Assembly: GCA_025531455.1 (NCBI GenBank)
Contig: JAMYHL010000016.1
Coordinates: 496,001-560,000, forward strand
Direction of reading: 5' to 3'
Origin: Apiotrichum sp. Y4204
Taxonomy: Eukaryota; Basidiomycota; Tremellomycetes; Trichosporonales; Trichosporonaceae
DNA: 64,000 nucleotides
The notes under the pieces: model-generated
Database searches by the model: none
What the model was told of the DNA's origin: nothing
Seen by the model: the letters and a program-made list of their open reading frames with translations, nothing else
Translations under genes and position numbers: made by a program
Shown here: in pieces, positions 13,683 to 23,255 of the stretch
How the letters are laid out: every line of letters starts with the position of its first letter
Numbering within the stretch: position 1 is the first letter of the stretch

Positions 13683-14826
13683 ATGTCTCGCCGCGGCCTC
13701 ACAGCGGCCTCCCCGCTTCTCCGCCTCTGGCAGGGGGCGCGCTCCGTCCGTCCCTCCATCTCGATCCCCGCTTCCCGCTCCTCCCCTCCTTCAATCCCCG
13801 TCCGCAGCCTGAATACCGTCAACAGCGACGAGATTGCGCACTTTTCCAAACTCTCCGCGCACTGGTGGGACGAGGCGGGCGAGTTTGGCCTCCTGCACCG
13901 CATGAACCCCGCGCGTGTGGAGTATATCCGGCAGAAGGTCGCGCTCGACCCCGCCCGCGAGCCGGAATGGACGTTTGAGGGCCGTCACTCTGACCGGCAG
14001 CGATTCGAGGAGGCCGGATCTGGGCGGTGGCTTACTGGCCTGCGGTGTCTTGATGTCGGGTGTGGTGGGGGGTTGCTTGCTGAGGTGGGTTTGAAGTCTT
14101 TGACTCTTGATGTTAGAAAACTCATGAACTCAACCGCCCCAAGACTTACATCTTCATGCCCTCCTGCTATCGTACTCACGCCAGACACTCGCACGCCTGG
14201 GCGGAGACGTCGTCGCGATCGACGCGTCGAGCGACAACATTAACATTGCGCGCGCGCACGCGGAGACGGACCCGCTGCTTCCGTACGTGAACGAGGAGGG
14301 AGAGCGGGCCGCGCCAAAGTCGATTCCGGGACGGTTAGAGTATCGGCACACATCGGCAGAGGCGCTGCGGGCCGCCGGCGAGACTTTCGACCTCGTGTGC
14401 AGCATGGAGGTGATTGAGCATGTCGACTCGCCCGGCGAGTTTCTCAAATGTCTTGGAGACATGGTGCGCCCTGGTGGACATCTCGTGATGAGCACCATCT
14501 CGCGCACGCAGCTCGCCAAGCTTCTGACTATCACGATCGCCGAGGACCTCCTCCGCTTCGTCACGCCCGGTACGCACCACCACGAGAAGTACATCCGGCC
14601 GGAGGAGCTGCGGCGGTTTGTCGCGTCGGACATGGGCGGCGACAAGGTGTGGGTGCGCGCCGAAGGCGTCGACGACGTCAACCCCGGCGAGATGGGCGAG
14701 ACACAGGGCATCATCTACGACCCGCTCGGCGGCGTGTGGCGTCTCTGGCCTGGCGCGCAGGGCACGTTCCAGAAACAGCTCGGCGAGATTGTCAACTACA
14801 TGTTCCACGTCAAGAAGCGCGACTAG
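13683..14826 (+). CDS. COQ3: Ubiquinone biosynthesis O-methyltransferase Coq3
   Basis: S-adenosylmethionine-dependent methyltransferase that performs both O-methylations of the coenzyme Q ring, on the matrix side of the mitochondrial inner membrane. Two exons (13683-14084, 14185-14826) give 347 residues. The first about 45 residues are Arg/Ser-rich with no acidic residue ([20 protein letters not shown]), a mitochondrial presequence. Then come [20 protein letters not shown] and [18 protein letters not shown] motif [16 protein letters not shown], the acidic-loop stretch [36 protein letters not shown], and [14 protein letters not shown]. All of these are typical of UbiG/Coq3. A CTCAC branch site directly precedes the second exon. 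Confidence 0.95.
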
Positions 14827-15534
14827 GAGAGGGATCGCGGCAGGATAGATTGCATTGAGGATATGTCAGAAGTAGGCGTATGCATCACCCATCGAGATAA
14901 CTGTGAGCTGTGTACTGTAAGGTGTAGTTGGTGCTGTCGGACAGTGGACATGGCGAGGTTCCGTCGTAATGAGTTGTGTCTGCGCTTCGGTCCATCAGGG
15001 ATCTGTCTGCTGATTATCGATCTGCACATCTAAAAGCGACTGATTCACAAGCAAGGATCAAGATCACGAAGCCGACAATTGTGTACCGTGCATTCTCGAA
15101 CACACTAGTCTAGTATTCTGCAACAGTTGCTAGTCATCATCCTCCACACCCTCCACAACATCTCCGGGCAGCAGACAGCGGGCATCGGCCTCGGCCCCGC
15201 AGCGCCGGCGGCGATCCTCGTAACATCGACGACGGTACAGCACGGCGGCCAGGCAGAACCCACCAGAAGCAAAAACCCACCCACTGTCAGCCAAAAAAAT
15301 GCTCCCGCTCCCACCCTGCGCCGGTCCAGAACCGCCCATGCACCGTACGCACCCACGTTTGCGTTCGGCACCTCGGCACATTCACAGCGCGGCCGATTGG
15401 CTGCAGCCGCGGAGCGTGGGGGATATTTCAACCCCCGGCAACCCCGAGAGTGGTTTGTCGCCTCCATCCATCATCTTGTCACCTTCACCTCTTCTTGCCA
15501 CCACACAAACTACAACTTAATCAATCAATTCACA
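14827..15534. other. Intergenic, COQ3 to CHCHD2
   Basis: About 700 bases with no recognisable gene. The right part is C-rich and carries an inverted CCAAT at 15396-15400. The last about 60 bases are the pyrimidine/CAA-rich leader before ATG 15535. Open frames on both strands here look like chance. Confidence 0.5.
15396..15400 (-). promoter_or_regulatory. Inverted CCAAT box
   Basis: ATTGG, so CCAAT on the minus strand, 135 bases before the ATG of the mitochondrial CHCHD2-type gene. It could be a site for the fungal HAP2/3/5 complex. The short motif makes this tentative. Confidence 0.3.
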
Positions 15535-16147
15535 ATGCCCCGCTCTGTGAGTATCCCAGCTGGTCAAAGTCCCTCATCAGCTGGTTCTCTAGTGCTAACC
15601 CCAGTCCCGCTCCTCCGCTCGCCCCGCGCCCCGTCCCGCTCCCGCCGCCCCGGCCGGCAGCCGCTCAGCCCACACCGCCGCGTACCCCGCGCAGGCCCCG
15701 CCCGTGCAGCACGCCCCCGTCGCCGGCCAGAAGCAGCCGGGTCTCCTCGCGCAGACTGCCTCGACCATGGGCGGTGCCATGGCCGGCTCGGTCGTCGGAC
15801 ACGGTATCTCGAACATGCTCTTTGGCGGGTCGTCGCACGCCGCCGCGCCCCCGCCCCCCTCGGAGATCCCCGCCCAGCAGCAGGCCATGGGTGCCAGCTG
15901 TGACGTCCAGGCTAAGGGTGAGTGCTGCGCCGAAAGGCCACGGTAGTGTTGGATGAGATTGGGTGGCAACACCGCTTGCTCAAGTCAACACCACCGACTC
16001 TAGCTATTCTTTTTTTTTCGTGGTTCAGCCAGCTGACTCTCTCCAGACTTCACAAAGTGCCTCGAGGCCACCAACGGCGACATGACCTCGTGCTCGTACT
16101 ACCTTGAGGCCCTCAAGGCTTGCCAGGCCGCCGCCAAGCCGTACTAA
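15535..16147 (+). CDS. MIX17: CHCHD2/CHCHD10-type twin CX9C protein (Mix17)
   Basis: Small mitochondrial intermembrane-space protein of the CHCH family, linked to respiration and cristae organisation. Three exons (15535-15546, 15605-15917, 16047-16147) give 141 residues. The N-terminal half is Arg/Ala/Pro-rich, like a targeting region. The middle holds the conserved glycine-rich hydrophobic stretch TASTMGGAMAGSVVGHGISN. The C-terminus carries two CX9C motifs, C-DVQAKDFTK-C and C-SYYLEALKA-C, that form the helical hairpin through Mia40-dependent disulfides. The first exon encodes only MPRS. The family assignment rests on the central hydrophobic motif plus the CHCH domain and is firm. Orthology to yeast Mix17 is likely. 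Confidence 0.9.
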
Positions 16148-16545
16148 GCGCTCCGCTACGCTTCAGTGTGCCAGGAAATGTACATGTGTAGAGTAGTTAG
16201 ACGCGAGTACGAGGCGTTATCATAGGTAGCATGCAGTCATCAACATGTGTGTGGAGCAGGGAGTGGGAGGGAGTGACGGGAAGTAGGTGTGGGAGTGAGA
16301 CTTTGGTGTTAGGAGCGATCTTCTCTTTTTCCTGTTTGTTTTCAGTGGCAACATTATCAGCAGTCCGTGGCTTACGATTGCACACAACGGAGCTTGGTAG
16401 CAGCAACCAACAACTGACCAACGATTACTATGTGGCGACAGACATGACCCCCGAGGCAACAGACAGCCACAGTCGGGGGATGAACGCACATACTTCACAG
16501 TGGCTACAGGCTGCATCTCTACGATTGATATCTACTACCCCGCGG

Positions 16546-18297
16546 CTACTTCTGCCCAGGAATGCTGCTTCCGTCTTTACGCACATGCGTAAACGTGCCC
16601 GGCGCAAACCAGCGGTCGTTGGCCTCCTTGACCTTTTGCGCGGCCGACAGACTTGGCGTGACAATCTCCATGCCCTGGACGGGTGTAAACGACAGGCTGG
16701 TGGCCATGCCGCTGCCCGCGTCCGACGAGAGCGCGCTGCGGCCGATGAGCTGCGTGCGCAGGCGGTTTGCGCGCGACAGCTTGGCCTTGGACCGCGAGTC
16801 GGCCACCTGGCCGCGCACGCGCCCAGCAGCGCCGAGCATACCCAGTCCGACCGTCTCGTCGTCGACGCCAATCTCCTCCTCCGCCTTGCCGAACTCCATC
16901 CGGTTCTGCATCTTGCGCATCTCGGTCTGCGCCAACTGGTCCTTGAGCTTGCGAGCCCTGTAGTGTCAGCTTTGAAGATAAGAATTCGCTTAGCTTAGCA
17001 CGTACCTCCGTCCGCCGCGCTTTTTCCGCGCCGTCTCCTGCGGCACCGGCAGAGCCTTGATGATCTTTGTCGGATTCGGCTCGGACATCTTCTCGATCTT
17101 CTTCGTGAGCTCGGCGAACATCTTGCGGCCGTATGCGCCCGCACGGTCCGACTTGTTGGCGTCGATGCGCGCCGCGAGCGACACCTTGGCGGCAACGACG
17201 CGCTGTGCGCGGCGTCGGTCGGTCGGCGCCGCGGATTGCACGAGCGGCGACTGGAAGATGAAGCCCGTGTGACGCTGCTGCGAGATGCTGCTCAGGTGCG
17301 AGGATGCCATGCTCTTCTTCAGTGCGCCGTACAGCATGATGTTGCAGCTCGGCGCGCGCGAAAACGCATGCAGACCACCGGCAAGACCAAGAAGCTTTGC
17401 CGCGATGCCGGTCCCGACGATGGCGGAGATGTTTGGTGCGACTGCGCTCATCCGGCTCTCGACATAGTCGAAGATCTGCTCACGCGCAGAACGCAGCTCA
17501 CGCGCAACCTCAATCGCACGTTGGGTGGTAACCCACTCTGCGGTGCTCAATGGCCGGCCTCTAGAGGAGGTCGCCGTGAGGGTGATGGAGAGGACGGTCG
17601 CCGGCGGAAGTGTCGAGGGCATCACGGCCTTTGTCAAGTCGTCAATGTTGCCAATTGCTTCCACAGCCGCAATGTACGTCCACGGCTCGGCGATCAGCTG
17701 CTCCAGTTCCGGAAACCGCGGTCCGTAGTGGTCACGAATAAACTTGTGTACCAGCATGATCTCGTTGTCCACCTCGACACTCATGTTATTCGCCGTGACG
17801 ACGAGGTGGTATTCGGGGTTCTCCTCGAGCGGTCCACCAGATGTCGTGGACATGTCCGTCGGCTCGGCAGTGTATCGTTGAATCCCCTGGCGTAAGTAAG
17901 CGGATGGATCACAGCTCCGATATCCACAATAACTTACCTCAAGCACCTCCTTGAGCTTCTTGCCCGTCATGAGCTTCGCGACCTTGGCGACGTCCTCGAC
18001 GCCAGCCAGATCGGTGCGCTCAACTTCGTCCGCGTCAAGCTCGTCGGCGGGGCGCACGCCACCCTCGGGAACGTAACCCGCCGCACTTGATCCGTCCTCC
18101 ATGCGCACATCCCCTCCGCCTTCCTCGTCGTCCTCGTCCAGGTCATCCGCGAGCGACCGCTTGACGCCCTTGCTCGGTACCGGCGGCGGGAGCATCATTC
18201 CTGCACTGCTGCTCGGGCCCGCGGACACGGCGGGAGACTCCTCCTCCCCGTCGGAAAGGCCGTCAAAGTCGGCGAGCAGCGAGTCGGCGAGAGACAT
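16546..18297 (-). CDS. PRP31: Pre-mRNA splicing factor Prp31
   Basis: U4/U6 snRNP protein that binds the U4 5' stem-loop with the 15.5K protein and is required to form the tri-snRNP. The start [18 protein letters not shown] matches the family N-terminus and decides ATG 18297. Acidic low-complexity sequence follows, then the Nop domain: EEYHLVV-like [96 protein letters not shown] and [18 protein letters not shown]. The Lys/Arg-rich C-terminal region ends [15 protein letters not shown]. There are two introns, near 17887-17937 and 16962-17006. The frame stays open upstream for 49 more codons to an ATG at 18444. Confidence 0.95.
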
Positions 18298-19249
18298 GAC
18301 TGCGGGTGGTGAAGAGTGTGCGGTGGATTGTGGGATTCGAGAATTCGAGGTGGCAAAACAACGTTTGGTCGCATTGCTGAGAGAGTTGAGAGCTGAGAGT
18401 GTCTTCCTTCGAGCTGCTGCATCAGCTGAACCAGGTTGACTCATGCAGGATCGGCATGGGGATCGCGTGAACTTTTACCTCCGTCAACCTCTACCTATTC
18501 CGTACATCCGGGTGAAGATCACTCCGAATCGGGAGGCGAGATTTCACAGAAGCCAAAAAACTTCGGAGCAGCGCGCCGCCACTCCGAAATGAATCACACA
18601 CAGGTCAGAGGCCAGACAGGCACTCCCGAGAGTCCAGCACGCTGCGCTGCTATGATGGCATGCATATCTTCTCAATCGCCGGACTACGAATATGTGTGGG
18701 AAAACCCGGAAGTGCATGTGTTGGAGCTAGCATGGTAGCAGTTACTATTTGAGTGTCGTGGCCGTCAATAGGTCGCAGTAGTGGATGTGCCCAGAGTGCT
18801 GTGGTATCTCTGTGCCGTCATTGGAACGACCAGCAAAACGCGACTGGACTAAAGGAGGCTCGATTAAACTTTGATTGTTCTCTGCTCTTTGTTCATAGAG
18901 AGTGTCTCGCCTTTGTGCCGAACCGCGATTTTCCGTGTCGCAAGCCAACAAAGCCATCCACAACCACAGGACAGAATCCACCCGAGAGCGATCACTCGCC
19001 GTTCACCCGGAACTGTCATTCCTTGCTTGCTCACCATCGCACTACTCAACAGTACTCGCCACCCAACACAGGTCTCTCCGGACCTCACCACCCTGTCTCC
19101 CGTCGACGCCGAGAGGAAGAGGAGGCACTTGAAGCTCTCATCGCATCGCTCGTCCGACCTAGACATGGCCTCCGACTAGCCATAATTTTCAAGCCCCACC
19201 TCCATCCCCTCCCCCTTCCTTCCCTCGCCATCTTCTTATACCCGCGGCG
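18298..19249. promoter_or_regulatory. Divergent promoter region, PRP31 / PPR gene
   Basis: About 950 bases between two divergent genes. The part next to PRP31 stays open in the PRP31 frame to 18444. The part before the PPR gene (about 19060-19245) is C/T-rich with CCTCCC and CTTC tracts, typical of a 5' leader. I see no additional gene. An inverted CCAAT (ATTGG) occurs near 18820. Confidence 0.4.
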
Positions 19250-22200
19250 ATGGCCTGTCCCACTCCCCAGGCCATCGCCATGTCCGGCCGTCTCGCCCCT
19301 TCGACCATCGCCCATGTGCTGCGCCTCGTCGGCTCGTCGTATCTCGAGGCGGGACCGTCGTCCAGAATGTACCGCAGCCTTCCGCGAGCTCTCAGTGTAG
19401 GTCGAGAGACGTCGGGACTGGGGCCTCGGCAAGAGATGCTGACTGCCCAGTCGGCAACGTCAGTCCGCGCCTCGCGCCGCTTTGCCTCCTCTGCACACGC
19501 GCTGCTTGAAAGCAGAGACATGAGTCATCTCGACATGGGCCATCTCGAGCAGCCGTTTGTCCTCACGCCGAAGAAGAACAAGGACTACCCCCGCGAAAGA
19601 ACATTACCCACTCCGAAATGGGCGTTTATTCCCCAAGAAGATGTCAAAGCTCTTTTTGGTCTCCCGAGGCCGAGGCCCGCTGCCTTCCGAGAACGCTTCC
19701 AGGCCGCTGGAGGCAACCCCGCGATTCTCCTCCCTGCGCGTCGGCTAGAGGCTGTCGCTGAAATCTGGTGCTCGCCCGACACTGGGCGGGCCGACTGGGT
19801 GTGGCTTCTCAACCTCCTCAACGACATGAAGGTCGCATCACCAAAGTGGGACGAAGTGCCCGGGTCGGAGTCCCTGTTCCGGGTGTTGCGCGGAATGGCG
19901 TTTGCCATCTCGGGTGACTGGGAGACGGCACGTGCAAATGTCGCCGTCGGAATCAAGGCCGCATTAGCAGCTTCTCCCTCCCCGGACCTATTTCCGGAGC
20001 GCGACCTATTTGTCATCGAACAGTATGTTGAGCTGTGCAGGGACGAGAACCGGATCGAGGACATTGGCCAGGTTGTTAAGTTTGCCGGCCAGCAACTCCA
20101 TAAGCGCCTGAGCCAGATCCCTGGCACGCAAGTCGGTGGCCGACCGCCAGCTGTCCGCCTCCGCCACCTTCTACAAATGGCGTTGAACGACATTCGGCAA
20201 CCGATGAAGTGGCTCGAGCAGCAGCAGACCGTGCCCGGTCGCGACGGCGGCTTTTCGCGGGCCAACTACCATCTCGCTGTGGTTCTATTGGCGTCATTAG
20301 TGTCCGACAAATCGCGTGTCAGCGATGCGTTTGTCTTCTGGAGGGGTTTGATTCAGCACTTCAACTCGACCTCGATCCCGCCAGTGGTTGCATCCGGCCT
20401 CGCAGCCAATCTCGCCCGCGAGGGTAATGTTGAGGCTGCAAAGCAGGTGTTTGCGTCGCTGCACGAAAAGCATGCGTCTGTTCCTCACTCAGCCCTCTCG
20501 CGCGAACTGTGGATGTACGCAACCCTAGGCGAGGTGGACGAGGCCCGCCGTCTCTGGAACCGGATCACATCGCGATACCAACCGACACAGAGGGACCAGA
20601 TGGCGCTGGCCATGGCGTATGCTGCCCGCGGCGACGTCGTGGGTGCGAGGCAGATGCTCCACAACTTTTACGGCTCTGAACTGGAAAGCAATGTCGACGC
20701 GCTTGCTATCCTTCAGCGTGCCTGCATTGCCATGAACGACAGCGAGGGTGCTCTGAAGTACCTCAACCTCGCCGCTAACAAGACGCCGACTCGACAGCTG
20801 TTTGAGCCGCTTCTGGTCCTCTACGCCAAGCAAGCGGATGTCGACAATGCAGTGGACCTGTTCCAGCGCATGATTTCTGCCGGTCTCGTGCCCAGCAGGG
20901 ACGCCTTTACCTCGCTCATCTCGGCGTTCGCAAACAAGGCGGACTATGTGAATGCGGGCTACGTGTTCAAGGCCATGCAGGACGGTGGAATTGAGCCCGA
21001 CAGCATTGCGTGGGCGGCATTGCTCAACGCGTCGATCGAGGCCGGCGAGTGGTTGCTCGCTGCCCAACAGTGCGAGGCTATTCCGACCGCGCTGTTGCGC
21101 ACACCCGAACTCGCGACAACGGTGCTCAAAGCCTATGTCCTCGTTCGCGCACCCAACAGCGTCATCATGAAAACATTCCGCCGCATGCACAACCCGACAG
21201 AGCAAGCGTGGGCACTCGCTATCATGGCCGCCGCCGATGATGGCAACCTCGTTCTCGGCCAATCACTATTCGACGAAATGGACTCAAAGTCGAAACTGGA
21301 CCCACTGTCCGCCGCGCCGAACGTCTACGTCTACTCGATCCTCCTTGGCATGTACCTCAAGGCCGGCGACCGTGACTCTGCACGTTCCGTGTATGATACC
21401 ATGCTTTTCAACAACGTGCTGCCTAGCAGCGTCACATATGGTATCATCACCACCTCGTACTCGAACTCGCCAGGTGACAGCTCAGCCGATCAGGCACACT
21501 CGTTTGCCATGTCGGTGTACGACCTCGTTATCGCCGCGGAGCAGAGGCATGCTCGCGGCGCGGCCTCTGAAAACGTCTTTGGTCCGCTGCTCATCGCTGC
21601 AGGCCGCTCGAAGGACCTTGAAAGCGTGCGCCAGTATTACGACTTTATCCGTTCCACAGGCTGCAACTCGATAACCCTCACGACCAAACTCATGGAGGCG
21701 TACCGCCGCAGCGGCGATACCAAGCAGGTGTACCGTCTCTGGTTGCGTCTGTTCAGGAATGCCGTGCGGACAGTCCCAAGCCGCAACCGGCCACTCGAGG
21801 ACGGGTTGGAGCAGCCTCTCGTGCGTTCGCAGAACAATATACTCTGTGTGCCCATGTCGATCACCATCAAGGCTATGGCCGAGGCCGGCCTGCACAGCCG
21901 TCTGAGGAAGCTATGGCAGAGCGTCCGTCGCACTGGATTCGGGTTCGATGCCGCAAACTACAACCATATGGCTACCGCGCTTGCTGTCACGGGCGACGTC
22001 GAGGGCGCATTCCATATTGTGGACCGCGTGCTTATCCCGCGCTTCGAAGAGGTTCGCGAGCGGTACCAGAGGGAGATGCGTGAGAGAGAGACGCTCCTCC
22101 CGGTTGACGCCGACTTCACCCCGGACGACATTCCCGACGCAGAGCTGGACGCAATGGGTGACTGGGATGTCTTGGCGTCTGCGGCCTCGGAGGAATCTGC

Positions 22201-22729
22201 CCCAGGAAACGAGCCTCCTCTGACGACCGACGACGTTGCCGAGTTTGGTCCCCGCGTGTCCAACCGCCGTCGAGAGTACCTTGCCACTTTCAGTCCCCGC
22301 GGGCGCGAGAGGCGTGAGTACGAGGAGGACGAGGATGTACGGCCGGACACGGACCTTCTTCGTTACTGGCGCCCGTCCGACGTGTTGTGGCGGCCAACGG
22401 CAGCCACACTCAACGTCCTCGACCAGGCGTACTCGCAGCTCGAGGATCAGCGGGCCTACCGCGCATGGGTCGGCCTGTCTGTCGGCGATGAGACCGAGGG
22501 TGACGACGAGTATTTCGACCCCACCGTCGAGCCCCCGGCCGTCACCCTTCCTCAGTTCAACAATACCACGGTCAAGAACCAGGACGGCACTCCGAAGCGC
22601 ATGTCCCCGAAACTCATCCTCCTCCGCCTCAACCGCAAGTACGCGCGCGCCGTTGCCCTCGTCTCGTTCCACCGCCGCAAGCGCATGCGCGCCGAGTATC
22701 AGGGCAAGTCGAAGAAAGCCGAAGTCTAG
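19250..22729 (+). CDS. Large pentatricopeptide-repeat protein, probably mitochondrial
   Basis: Single-exon gene of 1159 codons. Several about 35-residue PPR-like helical pairs are visible in the middle, for example AVDLFQRMISAGLVPSRDAF followed by TSLISAFANKADYVNAGYVF and KAMQDGGIEPDSIAWAALL, and later VYVYSILLGMYLKAGDRDSA with YDTMLFNNVLPSSVTYGI. The N-terminus is Arg/Ser-rich with few acidic residues (MYRSLPRALSVGRETSG), consistent with mitochondrial import. The C-terminus has an acidic stretch and ends in a basic tail (RRKRMRAEYQGKSKKAEV). PPR proteins bind organelle RNA, so a role in mitochondrial RNA stability or translation is likely, but I cannot name an orthologue. The start could also be the in-frame ATG at 19280. 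The lack of introns is unusual beside its intron-rich neighbours. Confidence 0.85.
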   Translation: MACPTPQAIAMSGRLAPSTIAHVLRLVGSSYLEAGPSSRMYRSLPRALSVGRETSGLGPRQEMLTAQSATSVRASRRFASSAHALLESRDMSHLDMGHLEQPFVLTPKKNKDYPRERTLPTPKWAFIPQEDVKALFGLPRPRPAAFRERFQAAGGNPAILLPARRLEAVAEIWCSPDTGRADWVWLLNLLNDMKVASPKWDEVPGSESLFRVLRGMAFAISGDWETARANVAVGIKAALAASPSPDLFPERDLFVIEQYVELCRDENRIEDIGQVVKFAGQQLHKRLSQIPGTQVGGRPPAVRLRHLLQMALNDIRQPMKWLEQQQTVPGRDGGFSRANYHLAVVLLASLVSDKSRVSDAFVFWRGLIQHFNSTSIPPVVASGLAANLAREGNVEAAKQVFASLHEKHASVPHSALSRELWMYATLGEVDEARRLWNRITSRYQPTQRDQMALAMAYAARGDVVGARQMLHNFYGSELESNVDALAILQRACIAMNDSEGALKYLNLAANKTPTRQLFEPLLVLYAKQADVDNAVDLFQRMISAGLVPSRDAFTSLISAFANKADYVNAGYVFKAMQDGGIEPDSIAWAALLNASIEAGEWLLAAQQCEAIPTALLRTPELATTVLKAYVLVRAPNSVIMKTFRRMHNPTEQAWALAIMAAADDGNLVLGQSLFDEMDSKSKLDPLSAAPNVYVYSILLGMYLKAGDRDSARSVYDTMLFNNVLPSSVTYGIITTSYSNSPGDSSADQAHSFAMSVYDLVIAAEQRHARGAASENVFGPLLIAAGRSKDLESVRQYYDFIRSTGCNSITLTTKLMEAYRRSGDTKQVYRLWLRLFRNAVRTVPSRNRPLEDGLEQPLVRSQNNILCVPMSITIKAMAEAGLHSRLRKLWQSVRRTGFGFDAANYNHMATALAVTGDVEGAFHIVDRVLIPRFEEVRERYQREMRERETLLPVDADFTPDDIPDAELDAMGDWDVLASAASEESAPGNEPPLTTDDVAEFGPRVSNRRREYLATFSPRGRERREYEEDEDVRPDTDLLRYWRPSDVLWRPTAATLNVLDQAYSQLEDQRAYRAWVGLSVGDETEGDDEYFDPTVEPPAVTLPQFNNTTVKNQDGTPKRMSPKLILLRLNRKYARAVALVSFHRRKRMRAEYQGKSKKAEV

Positions 22730-23255
22730 AGAATACGGCCTAGAGTTGTCGCCCTCCCAGCCTGCATCACCCCACCATCCATCTCCCATCGTCAATCGTT
22801 CCCTCATGGTTGCATACAATTCTTCTCTCATTGCATCTCAAGTGTCGCATCACTATCAAGCATTTGGACTGTCTCCCCATTCATAACATAGCATGCATCA
22901 ATGCATTGGATCCGATCAAGTGGTGGAAAGCAGGGCGGTAACGTGCGGGAAGACATCTCATGACGTCAGTCACAAGACATGAAACTTGCATTGGACGCGC
23001 TAGACGATCGTGCAGATCATGTGGACCGAGCCCGATCGTCCCCCGCTGTCCTCCGTTGGATCCACGCTTACAGCCCAAAGTTCTCCAACGGAACACAGCC
23101 TTCACAACGGCCGTCAAGTAACGACCCGTCAAGCAACTGCCCTTCAAGCTTCACGCCAACACCGGACAGAGATCAGAGACTCCAACAGTAACCTCGAACA
23201 ACTCAACTCATCCAACTAACACTCTGCCCACTGACAATCTGACCTTCATCTCATC
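22730..23255. other. Intergenic, PPR gene to unrecognised gene
   Basis: About 525 bases without a recognisable gene. It contains a palindromic TGACGTCA at 22971-22978 and, close to the next ATG, an A/C-rich leader with repeated CAACTCAACT-type sequence. Confidence 0.5.
22971..22978. promoter_or_regulatory. CRE/ATF-type palindrome
   Basis: Perfect TGACGTCA, the classical bZIP (ATF/CREB) site, about 278 bases upstream of ATG 23256. It is the only such site I noticed in an upstream region here. Binding is inferred. Confidence 0.35.

Noticed and set aside
18298..18444. PRP31 start at the upstream ATG 18444
   Set aside because: Prp31 proteins begin at MSLAD. The upstream part lacks family similarity, so the conserved start was preferred and the extension reported only as a finding.
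20525..22831. Two long minus-strand open frames (245 and 306 codons) inside the PPR gene
   Set aside because: They are antisense shadows of a G/C-third-position-rich coding sequence. The plus strand has clear PPR-like repeats.
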